A stretch of 64,000 nt of DNA from the NCBI GenBank assembly GCA_964396245.1, contig CAYNEO010000005.1, positions 60,831 to 124,830 on the forward strand, written 5' to 3'. Shown here piece after piece: positions 1-6,932 of the stretch. The notes under the pieces were generated by a model. The model saw nothing but the letters and a program-made list of their open reading frames with translations. It was not told where the DNA came from and ran no database searches. The translations under genes were made by a program, and so were the position numbers. Within the stretch, counting starts at the first letter, position 1; each line of letters opens with the position of its first letter. This DNA comes from CAYNEO01 sp964396245 (GTDB lineage Bacteria > Zixibacteria > MSB-5A5 > GN15 > FEB-12).

Positions 1-1
1 G

Positions 2-193
2 TTCAACGGCGGGATCCTCGCGAGTGTCAATCAGTGGGATATTGGACTCATCACCAGCTACTACTACTATCCGGACGACTTGACCGTCACCGGCGTGGTC
101 GATCCGAATAACGATGGCATCGATGACAACTTCCCGGGGACGTATAACGCCGCCGCGTATGAGACGGTGCTATCCGTCACGTACCGGTTTTAG
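2..193 (+). CDS. C-terminal fragment of an outer-membrane beta-barrel protein
   Basis: The reading frame is open from the window edge to a TAG at 191-193, giving the last 63 residues of a protein whose start lies outside. The fragment alternates polar and aromatic residues (a run of four Tyr near residue 20) and ends in TYRF, a terminal Phe typical of the last strand of outer-membrane barrels recognised by the BAM machinery. The segment DPNNDGIDDN looks like an acidic surface loop. It lies 12 bases upstream of the following lipoprotein gene, so the two are probably co-transcribed. The barrel family cannot be told from this piece. Confidence 0.6.
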   Translation, partial: FNGGILASVNQWDIGLITSYYYYPDDLTVTGVVDPNNDGIDDNFPGTYNAAAYETVLSVTYRF

Positions 194-205
194 GAGACAC
201 GAGAC

Positions 206-1495
206 ATGCAGAAATATATACCTATAGGGCTTTTGCTGATTCTCACGGCACTGCTGGTGGGCGCCGGCTGCAGCGACCGGGGGACCAACGTCCCGGACAC
301 GCCAACGGAGTACGCGGTTGAAAGGTGGCAGATTTCGCCGCTGCTCAATCACGCATTCTCGCCGCCGAGCCCCGATACGACGTATTCACCGCAACTCTTG
401 ATGCAGATTCGTAACGAGAACGACATTCAGGAAATTGCGGCCTACATTCCCAAGGTGGCCATGCCGGCTCCGCTGGGAGAAGGCAAGAAGGTACCGCTTT
501 TGGTACTGCTTCCGCCGCAGGATGCCGACAAGTATTTCTATTTCGATCACGGGCTCTTGCAGATAGTCGAGGAATTGACCGAAGAGGGCGTGATTCAGCC
601 GATGGTCATCGCGTGTCTTGGCAATGACCGCGTTTTCGGCGGCTACTTCTTTGGAAACAGCTATCCGGCGGGATTCTACGATGACATCATTGCCGACACC
701 AGTGAGTACGGTCTCGTTGCCTATCTCAATTCCCGCACAGCGGCCACGATCGATTCTCCGTCGAAACGTGGCATCGGTGGAATCGGCATGGGTGCTTACG
801 GCGCATTCCGCGCCGTGCTGAAGCATCCTGGCACTTACACGTCCATCGCTGTCGCCGATGGTCCGCTCGATTTCGACGGCGGTTTCAACGGCAACCGGGG
901 ATTGATCGACTTGTTCGATGATGCCCTCGCTGAACAGGGACTCAGCCCGGCCAATTTTAAGGCGTATGACACATCCGCCGCCTGGCCTGTCTCGCGCCTG
1001 TTTATCGGCGGAGCGCTGGCGTTTTCGCCCAATGATACCGCTTGCACGTACCAAATCCTGTTCGGGATAAAGAGGATAGTCAATATCCTGACGCGGGATC
1101 AGATACCGGATAGCACCACGTTGATCGAGGACGTTGTCAAGGCTGACATGGGCGATTGGGATTTTCACCTGCCGTTCGACGGCTCCGGCGCGGTCTACGA
1201 AGGTCCCTACAATATCTGGGACCGGTGGATGGCAAACGACCTCGAGACGCTGCTGGGTGACGCCGGGGCGGGCCCCCTGGACAACGTGAACATATGGATC
1301 GGCACATCGCCGCAGGCGAAATGGGGTTATCACGAGATGACCGAGTCGTGGATCCAGACCCTGCAGAACAACAGTTACCAGCCTGATGTGTATCGCTACA
1401 ACGGGTATGACGGAAAACCGGCAACTGACAATCAATACGTCTATGAGCTTATCAAGCAGATGCTGATTTTCCATTCGAACAATTTCGGCGACTGA
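206..1495 (+). CDS. Lipoprotein with an esterase-D-like alpha/beta-hydrolase fold, nucleophile serine missing
   Basis: The 429-residue protein starts with a lipoprotein signal (hydrophobic stretch 6-20, Cys22 as the acylation site, although Gly at -3 is unusual). The rest resembles the putative-esterase family (FrmB/esterase D type): a VPLLVLLPP strand near residue 96 and the nucleophile-elbow region GIGMGAYGAF at about 192-201. In active members the elbow reads G-x-S-M-G-G, but here the serine position is Gly194. The protein may therefore be a non-catalytic binding protein, or use another residue. A short gap to the upstream barrel gene and a good terminator downstream suggest a two-gene unit acting at the outer membrane. 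Family placement rests on motif resemblance only. Confidence 0.65.
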   Translation: MQKYIPIGLLLILTALLVGAGCSDRGTNVPDTPTEYAVERWQISPLLNHAFSPPSPDTTYSPQLLMQIRNENDIQEIAAYIPKVAMPAPLGEGKKVPLLVLLPPQDADKYFYFDHGLLQIVEELTEEGVIQPMVIACLGNDRVFGGYFFGNSYPAGFYDDIIADTSEYGLVAYLNSRTAATIDSPSKRGIGGIGMGAYGAFRAVLKHPGTYTSIAVADGPLDFDGGFNGNRGLIDLFDDALAEQGLSPANFKAYDTSAAWPVSRLFIGGALAFSPNDTACTYQILFGIKRIVNILTRDQIPDSTTLIEDVVKADMGDWDFHLPFDGSGAVYEGPYNIWDRWMANDLETLLGDAGAGPLDNVNIWIGTSPQAKWGYHEMTESWIQTLQNNSYQPDVYRYNGYDGKPATDNQYVYELIKQMLIFHSNNFGD

Positions 1496-1513
1496 AATTA
1501 GACAGGCTATTAT

Positions 1514-1551
1514 GGCCCGAAGGCTTGACAGTGCTTTCGGGCCTTTTTTTA
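1514..1551 (+). terminator. Intrinsic terminator after the esterase-like lipoprotein gene
   Basis: An 11-bp stem (1514-1524 with 1533-1543, one G-U pair) closes an 8-base loop and is followed by seven T at 1544-1550. It ends transcription of the plus-strand unit just before the bshB1-like gene. Confidence 0.85.
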
Positions 1552-1567
1552 TTTCTGCGCTGATCAT

Positions 1568-2293
1568 ATGGCTGATACAACGTACGACATACTCTCGATC
1601 GGGGCACACCCCGACGATATCGAGGTCGGCACCGGCGGCGTGCTGATCGACCAGGTAAAACGAGGCCGAAAGTGCGGCATCGTCATTCTCACACAGGGGG
1701 AAATGGGAACGGGCGGCACCGCCGAAATTCGCAAGCATGAACTCCATGCCGCCGCAAAAGTTATCGGGGCTGATATCGTCAAGACATTCGATTGGGGTGA
1801 CACGCGTCTCGAGGACAGCTATGACAAACGTCTGGCCCTGGCGACAGTCATTCGACAGACCCGGCCCAGGATCATCCTTGCCCCCTACCCCCATATCGGT
1901 CACGGTCGTCGCCAGTCCCACCCGGACCATGTCGCGGCCGGCGTGATCGCTGTCAACGCCGCCAACCTGGCGTCACTCAGGAAGGTTCAAATCGAGGGAG
2001 AGCGTCACCTGGTCACCCGCATTTTCCACTATTTCCTGCCCCCGGGCGTCTACCCGCATTTCGTGGTGGACATATCGGATCACTTTGAGCAGTGGATCGC
2101 AGCGCTCTCGGCCCATGAATCCCAGTTCCTCAATCCGGAAAAATCGAGGGATTACATCGACAGTCTGACCACGATGGCTAAGTCATTTGGGAACATGGCC
2201 CGATGTAGGTACGGGCAGGGGTTCGTCTCGGTCGAACCGATCCAGGTAAAGGATATTCTCTGTCTCGTCGAGGGTCAGGAAGGCTATCGCTGA
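1568..2293 (+). CDS. bshB1: Bacillithiol-biosynthesis-type deacetylase (BshB1-like, PIG-L family)
   Basis: This 241-residue protein matches the PIG-L/LmbE zinc deacetylase family: the metal-binding motif AHPDD is at residues 12-16 and the second metal motif SHPDH lies near residue 117. Length and C-terminus (an HESQF motif followed by a YGQGF segment) fit the BshB1 subgroup. That subgroup deacetylates GlcNAc-malate to GlcN-malate in bacillithiol synthesis. The ATG follows the upstream terminator by 17 bases, so the gene has its own promoter. It converges on a cysteine-producing transsulfuration operon, which fits because bacillithiol assembly needs cysteine. No bshA or bshC is in the window, so another sugar-conjugate deacetylase remains possible. 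Confidence 0.75.
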   Translation: MADTTYDILSIGAHPDDIEVGTGGVLIDQVKRGRKCGIVILTQGEMGTGGTAEIRKHELHAAAKVIGADIVKTFDWGDTRLEDSYDKRLALATVIRQTRPRIILAPYPHIGHGRRQSHPDHVAAGVIAVNAANLASLRKVQIEGERHLVTRIFHYFLPPGVYPHFVVDISDHFEQWIAALSAHESQFLNPEKSRDYIDSLTTMAKSFGNMARCRYGQGFVSVEPIQVKDILCLVEGQEGYR

Positions 2294-2305
2294 TCGTCGC
2301 CTGTC

Positions 2306-3478
2306 TTATTTCTTCAGCGCACTTCTGAGGATATCAAAAGCTTCTCCCAAATCATTCACCAGATCATCGATATTCTCCACGCCGACTGATAGCCGTATCA
2401 GCGAATCGGTTACTCCGTGCTTTTCCCGGATCTCCTTTGGAATCGAGGCGTGTGTCATCGATGCCGGATGGTTTATCAGCGACTCCACGCCCCCGAGCGA
2501 TTCGGCGAGAATGAATACCCGGGTTGCCATTGCGAATTTCTTCACCTGTTCGAAATCCGCCTTCAGCGTGAATGAAACCATGCCCCCGGGCAGTGACATC
2601 TTATTCGGCACCGGTTTGCCGTCGTGACCGGGATAGAAGATCTTGTCCACGAGATCGACCGTTTCGAGGAATTCGACTATTTTGGCGGCGTTAAACGAGT
2701 GACGCTCCATACGGAGGGCGAGCGTTTTCACGCCCCTGAGGACGAGCCAGGATTCGAACGGTCCCAGCATTCCCCCGACTGCATACTGGCTGAATCGGAT
2801 TCGTTCCGCGAGGCCGTCATCTCTTACAATCACGGCCCCCGCGATAACATCGCAGTGGCCGCCCAGGTATTTTGAGGCGGAATGATGAACGATATCAGCG
2901 CCGAGGTCCAGCGGTCTCTGGATGAAAGGGGTCGCAAAGGTGTTATCCACCGCTACAAGGATATTACGCTTCTTAGCGATTGCGACTGCCTTCTCGATAT
3001 CGATCACATGCAACAGCGGGTTGGTCGGCGTTTCTATCCAGAACAGCTTCGTATTGGGTTTTATCGCTTGCTCGAAGTCCGCCGGGTCGCGGCCGTCGAC
3101 ATAATCAAATTCGAAGTTGAAATTGGGACGATAGAGCTTTTCGAACTGCCGGTGGGTACCGCCATAGAGATCAGTCGGGGCCACGATGTGATCACCGGAT
3201 TTGAGCAGGTTCAGGACTGCGTTCATGGCGGCAAGACCGGATGAAAACGCAAAGGCGTGCGAGGCATTTTCCAGTGACGCCAGGGCTTCCTCCAGCGCTG
3301 ACCGGGTGGGGTTGGCCCACCGCGAGTAGACGTACCCGGATTCATCGCCGGGCTCCAGCACACGATAGGTGGAACTCGGGTAGATTCCAGTGGTGACGGA
3401 TCGGGTACCGTCCTCAGGAACTCGACCCAGATGAATTGCCCGTGTTTCGAACGCTGTTTTCTTGATTTTCTCGTCCAT
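2306..3478 (-). CDS. Cystathionine gamma-lyase/gamma-synthase family PLP enzyme
   Basis: A 390-residue member of the Cys/Met-metabolism PLP family. Visible signatures are the YSRWANPT motif near residue 50, the SSGLAAMNAVL phosphate-binding segment, VDNTFATP, and the PLP lysine in SASKYLGGH. The open frame extends further upstream, but the ATG at 3478 is preferred because GAGG lies six bases before it and it avoids overlap with the upstream gene. It is directly downstream of a cystathionine beta-synthase-like gene, so a role as cystathionine gamma-lyase in reverse transsulfuration (cystathionine to cysteine) is the best guess. Gamma-synthase or homocysteine-forming activity cannot be excluded from sequence alone. 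Confidence 0.85.
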   Translation of the reverse strand: MDEKIKKTAFETRAIHLGRVPEDGTRSVTTGIYPSSTYRVLEPGDESGYVYSRWANPTRSALEEALASLENASHAFAFSSGLAAMNAVLNLLKSGDHIVAPTDLYGGTHRQFEKLYRPNFNFEFDYVDGRDPADFEQAIKPNTKLFWIETPTNPLLHVIDIEKAVAIAKKRNILVAVDNTFATPFIQRPLDLGADIVHHSASKYLGGHCDVIAGAVIVRDDGLAERIRFSQYAVGGMLGPFESWLVLRGVKTLALRMERHSFNAAKIVEFLETVDLVDKIFYPGHDGKPVPNKMSLPGGMVSFTLKADFEQVKKFAMATRVFILAESLGGVESLINHPASMTHASIPKEIREKHGVTDSLIRLSVGVENIDDLVNDLGEAFDILRSALKK

Positions 3479-3486
3479 AGCAGCCT

Positions 3487-4479
3487 CTATTTGATGAAAC
3501 CTTTCTCGCGCATCCAATCGTCGTTAAATACTTTCGTGATATATTTCGTGCCGTTGTCGGGCATGACAACAACCACCACCTTGTCGTCGGACAGAGCCTT
3601 CGCGTGAAGCAATGCTGCCTGGACCGCTGAGCCGCTCGACCCGCCGACCAGCAGACCTTCCTTCCGCGCCAGCTCGCGCGCCATCAGGAAAGATTCCCGG
3701 TCGTTCACCTGGTACATTTCGTCGATAACCTCGAAATCAACCGTCGGGCACAGCATATCATCGCCGATCCCCTCGACGAGATACGGCGTCCCTTCACCAA
3801 CCGTCTTCTCCTTGAAATACTGGTAATACACTGAGCCTTCCACATCGACCGCAACAACCTGTATCCGGGGCTTTTGCTCTTTCAGATACCGGGCAATCCC
3901 GGACATCGTGCCGCCTGTTCCGATTCCGGCCACGAGGACGTCGAACTGGCCGCCGTGCGTCTGTTCCCAGAGTTCAGGGCCGGTCGTGCGGTAGTGCGAT
4001 TCGATATTGTCAGGATTCGTATACTGCCCGATGATATAGGAGTCTGGCGTATGGTCCTTTATCCGCTTGGCCGTCTCGTAGTAGCTCTCGGGAGAATCCG
4101 GCGGCACGGCGGTTTTGCAGACGTGAACCTCGGCGCCGTACGCTTTCAGGGTATCCACTTTCTCTTTCGACATCTTATCCGGGATAGTGAGAATCGCCTT
4201 GTAGCCGTTTGCCGCAGCAAACATCGCCACCGCCGCACCGGTATTTCCCGAGGTAGCTTCGACGATCGTGCCGCCCGGTTTCAGTTCACCGCGCTCGATG
4301 GCTTTCCGGAGCACGTAGATGGCCATCCGGTCCTTCACGGAGCCGGTTGGATTGAATGACTCCAGCTTTACAAGTATAGTCGCAGTCACGCCGCGTTCTT
4401 TCGGCACCGTGTGCAACCGGACCAGTGGCGTGTTGCCCACTGTTTCGCTGATCTCATTGACAAAAAAGGGTTTTTCCAT
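3487..4479 (-). CDS. Cystathionine beta-synthase-like PLP enzyme without CBS domains
   Basis: The 330-residue protein is a fold-type II PLP enzyme. The PLP lysine lies in FNPTGSVKDRMA (about residues 44-55), the substrate loop is EATSGNTGAA, and the phosphate-binding loop is GIGTGGTMSG. The segments DSPESYYETAKRI and YLVEGIGDD resemble the catalytic core of eukaryotic and bacterial CBS more than OAS sulfhydrylases. The regulatory Bateman domains of human CBS are absent. It lies eight bases upstream of the CGL-like gene, forming a reverse-transsulfuration pair like mccA-mccB. It probably joins serine or O-acetylserine with homocysteine. O-acetylserine thiol-lyase is the alternative. Confidence 0.85.
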   Translation of the reverse strand: MEKPFFVNEISETVGNTPLVRLHTVPKERGVTATILVKLESFNPTGSVKDRMAIYVLRKAIERGELKPGGTIVEATSGNTGAAVAMFAAANGYKAILTIPDKMSKEKVDTLKAYGAEVHVCKTAVPPDSPESYYETAKRIKDHTPDSYIIGQYTNPDNIESHYRTTGPELWEQTHGGQFDVLVAGIGTGGTMSGIARYLKEQKPRIQVVAVDVEGSVYYQYFKEKTVGEGTPYLVEGIGDDMLCPTVDFEVIDEMYQVNDRESFLMARELARKEGLLVGGSSGSAVQAALLHAKALSDDKVVVVVMPDNGTKYITKVFNDDWMREKGFIK

Positions 4480-4845
4480 ATTTACCGCACCGGGTGTTTA
4501 TTGTACTGAAAAAGATATCTGCGACCGGGACAAGTCCCACGGCGATCAGGCCGTCTCCCGGCGCCGGGGCGGGGCGGGAAGATCGACTATCGGTTATCTA
4601 TGTTGCTACGAAATCAACAACTTGCGCAAGCTTTTGTTCGTCTTTTTTCCGGCGAGCCGCAGACCGGTTTGTGGGACCGCATTTTTCGGCCGAAACGGCC
4701 TAAAATAAATTGACAACCACCCGATCTTATTTTAGCATAATTCGCCGGTTCCCGGAACGGGCAGCAATATACAGAGAGAGGGGCGGTAGTTCAATTTAAG
4801 AACTGCACAAACCAGGGTAAAAAACGGAATCAGCCGAGGTACGCC
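4480..4845. other. 366-bp divergent intergenic region
   Basis: This region separates the minus-strand transsulfuration operon from the plus-strand small zinc-finger gene and should carry both promoters. A GC-rich stretch (4555-4580) and a short GGCCG/CGGCC hairpin (about 4689-4701) are visible. I looked for a SAM or other methionine riboswitch on the minus strand and saw none. Confidence 0.5.
4710..4738 (+). promoter_or_regulatory. Candidate sigma-70-type promoter
   Basis: A perfect TTGACA (4710-4715) is followed after 17 bases by TAGCAT (4733-4738, four of six matches to TATAAT). It faces the small zinc-finger gene that starts 108 bases downstream. Consensus matching only. Confidence 0.3.
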
Positions 4846-5013
4846 ATGCATTGCGCATATTGCAGCGAAAAGATAATTGGCAAACCGATCAAACAGGGTG
4901 CGGAATACTTCTGCTCCCTGGAATGCGCCAACCTGGCGTCGGGAATCGACCCTGAAGAGGAAGAGTACTACGAAGAGGATCTGCTGGAGGAACTCTTCGA
5001 GTCCGACGAGTAG
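4846..5013 (+). CDS. Small TRASH/FCS-type zinc-finger protein
   Basis: A 55-residue protein. Residues 1-31 hold Cys3-x2-Cys6, then Cys23-x3-Cys27 within a YFCSLECA motif. This spacing is like TRASH/YHS-type treble-clef metal-binding domains. The second half is strongly acidic (runs of Glu and Asp from residue 36). The conserved cysteines argue against a chance frame. It may be a metal-sensing or protein-interaction module. No partner is evident: neighbours are greA (convergent) and the divergent cysteine operon. Function unknown. Confidence 0.7.
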   Translation: MHCAYCSEKIIGKPIKQGAEYFCSLECANLASGIDPEEEEYYEEDLLEELFESDE

Positions 5014-5037
5014 TCGAACCCGGCAATATGCAGGGGA

Positions 5038-5514
5038 TCAGTCCCGCGATATCTTTATGATTTCATAGTCCAGGGTACCCGCCGGAACGGAGATAGCGAC
5101 CTTCTCGCCTTCAGCTTTTCCGAGCAGTCCTCGTCCTATGGGGGACTCGACCGATATGATATCGTTGTCCACGTCCGCCTCGTCGGCGGGGACAAGCGTA
5201 TACTCGATCTCTTCGCCGTCACGCAGGTCTTTGACCAGTACTTTAGCGAACAGGTAGACTTTATCCGTGGGTATCTGATCGGCATCGACCGACCGCACGC
5301 GTGTCAGCTTGTCTTCCAACTCGGCAATTTTTCGCTCCAGATGTGTCTGCGCTTCTTTCGCAGCGTGGTATTCGGCGTTTTCGGACAGGTCCCCCATCTC
5401 CATCGTCCGCTTGATTTCCGCTACCAGTTTCGGGCGCTCCTCAAACTTGAGCCGCTTCAATTCCGCCTCCATCTTGAGACGCCCTTCTTTGGATAGGTAT
5501 ACAGGATTCGGCAT
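5038..5514 (-). CDS. greA: Transcription elongation factor GreA
   Basis: The 158-residue protein has the full GreA layout. The N-terminal antiparallel coiled coil (about 1-75) carries the tip motif GDLSENAEYHAA (41-52), whose acidic residues promote RNA cleavage in backtracked RNA polymerase. The C-terminal FKBP-like domain (80-158) includes SPIGRGLLGK. The frame runs open far upstream, but the ATG at 5512-5514 gives the normal family length and starts right after the end of the upstream symporter gene. That suggests co-transcription with it or a promoter inside its 3' end. Confidence 0.95.
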   Translation of the reverse strand: MPNPVYLSKEGRLKMEAELKRLKFEERPKLVAEIKRTMEMGDLSENAEYHAAKEAQTHLERKIAELEDKLTRVRSVDADQIPTDKVYLFAKVLVKDLRDGEEIEYTLVPADEADVDNDIISVESPIGRGLLGKAEGEKVAISVPAGTLDYEIIKISRD

Positions 5515-5519
5515 CGCAC

Positions 5520-6929
5520 TCAATATAACATATTTCGGGCCGTTGGCAACCGCTCTCTCCCGGCAAGTAGAAACAGCACGAGCACTATCACGGAGTAAAT
5601 AAGTCCAGGAAAGATCGGCGGAAGACTCAACCAGTATGACCCGTCGGACGTCCAGTATTGCGACAGAAACCAGATGCCCGACACCAGGCCGCTGGTCGAT
5701 ATCGAGACCATGGCATATGCCGGCGGAAGCCTCCGTTTCCAGACAAAAGCAAGAAAGACCGGTACAAGCAAAGCCGGTGTCCCTATCGAACCGAACACGT
5801 ACCAGATTTCCACTACCGACCGGAAAAATATCGCGAGAACAACCGCCAGCAAGGCCGACACCACCAGTCCGAACCGAGTCCACATTGTTACTTCCCTGGG
5901 TCCGGCCCTGAACGCCCGCTGCATGATGTCGTTGCCGAAGGTCGATGCCGCCAGGAAAGAATACGAGTCGATCGTTGACATGATCGTGGCCAGTAGCGCC
6001 AGTGCAAACAGCCCGATCAGGCCGACCGGAAGGACTTTCATAGCCAGGGCAGGATACGATGACACGGGATCGGCCAGGTTGGGCAGAATCGCCCGGGCAT
6101 AAAGGCCGCATGATGTGGTCAGGAAATCGAAGACCGCCCAGCAGGCAATTGAGACAAAGATACCGTTGCGCGCCACGCGGGCGTTTTTCGCCGCGTAACA
6201 TCGCTGATAGAACGCCGGCTCAATCAGGGTCGCCAGCGCGATGACATACCACGTGGCGATATACCAGGAAGAGTTGCCGCCGTTCCAGGTCAGGTTTTCC
6301 GCGGGCAAGCTGGTTTCGAGAAAGTGCAGACCGCCATACTCCGAAACGACCATGATGAACAGAACGATAAAACCGAGAAACATCAGGGCGAACTGAAACA
6401 GGTCAGTGCGCACCACCGACGAAAACCCGCCGACATACACATAGCCCATTGAAAACAGGCTGCCGACCGCGATCCCCATCCAGTACGGCCAGCCGAAGAG
6501 CTGCTCGCAGAGAACGCCCAGCATCAGAACGTAGGCGGCGGGAACGGTCATAAGGTAAATGATAGCCGATCCCACGACGGCGGTTTTGTTGCCGTAGGCC
6601 CCGGCCAGGCGATCCGGGATTGTAAGCACTTCAGACTCGCGGGCTTTTCTGGCCAGAAATACGGCAAACAGAAACGCTGCCAGGTAGTATGGCAGTCCGA
6701 ACACGAGCCAATTGGCCAGACCGAAACGGTAACTGAATTCGCCGACTCCGAGGATGCCGCCATACCACGTGGATACCAGCGACGCCACGAACGCCGGCAG
6801 AGTGAGGATTCGGCCGCCGAGAATCAATTCCCCGGCGGAAGCATCATTTTTCAGTCTCCGTACCAGGCCGAGCGTGACCAGAACAACCAGGTACAGCCCG
6901 ATGAGGACATAGTCGATCGGATGTAACAA
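5520..6929 (-). CDS. Sodium:solute symporter, probable thiamin or thiamin-precursor transporter (ThiV-like)
   Basis: A 469-residue, strongly hydrophobic protein with about 13 predicted membrane spans, of the SSS family. The N-terminus starts with a span (MLHPIDYVLIGLYLVVLV), and a family-type GGFSSVVRTD segment occurs near residue 165. The start is a TTG three bases after the stop of the upstream TonB receptor gene, with GGAG about 13 bases before it, so translation is probably coupled. Because the two genes share a leader with a TPP riboswitch, the substrate is inferred to be thiamin or its pyrimidine precursor HMP, as proposed for ThiV transporters in other bacteria. The protein alone would not reveal its substrate. 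Confidence 0.8.
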   Translation of the reverse strand: MLHPIDYVLIGLYLVVLVTLGLVRRLKNDASAGELILGGRILTLPAFVASLVSTWYGGILGVGEFSYRFGLANWLVFGLPYYLAAFLFAVFLARKARESEVLTIPDRLAGAYGNKTAVVGSAIIYLMTVPAAYVLMLGVLCEQLFGWPYWMGIAVGSLFSMGYVYVGGFSSVVRTDLFQFALMFLGFIVLFIMVVSEYGGLHFLETSLPAENLTWNGGNSSWYIATWYVIALATLIEPAFYQRCYAAKNARVARNGIFVSIACWAVFDFLTTSCGLYARAILPNLADPVSSYPALAMKVLPVGLIGLFALALLATIMSTIDSYSFLAASTFGNDIMQRAFRAGPREVTMWTRFGLVVSALLAVVLAIFFRSVVEIWYVFGSIGTPALLVPVFLAFVWKRRLPPAYAMVSISTSGLVSGIWFLSQYWTSDGSYWLSLPPIFPGLIYSVIVLVLFLLAGRERLPTARNMLY

Positions 6930-6932
6930 TCG

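Noticed and set aside
386..1930. 514-residue minus-strand open frame
   Set aside because: It is the antisense of the esterase-like lipoprotein and bshB1-like genes and runs through the terminator at 1514-1551. Its sequence shows no domain.
4480..4845. SAM or other sulfur riboswitch before the transsulfuration genes
   Set aside because: No conserved aptamer segments could be found on the minus strand.
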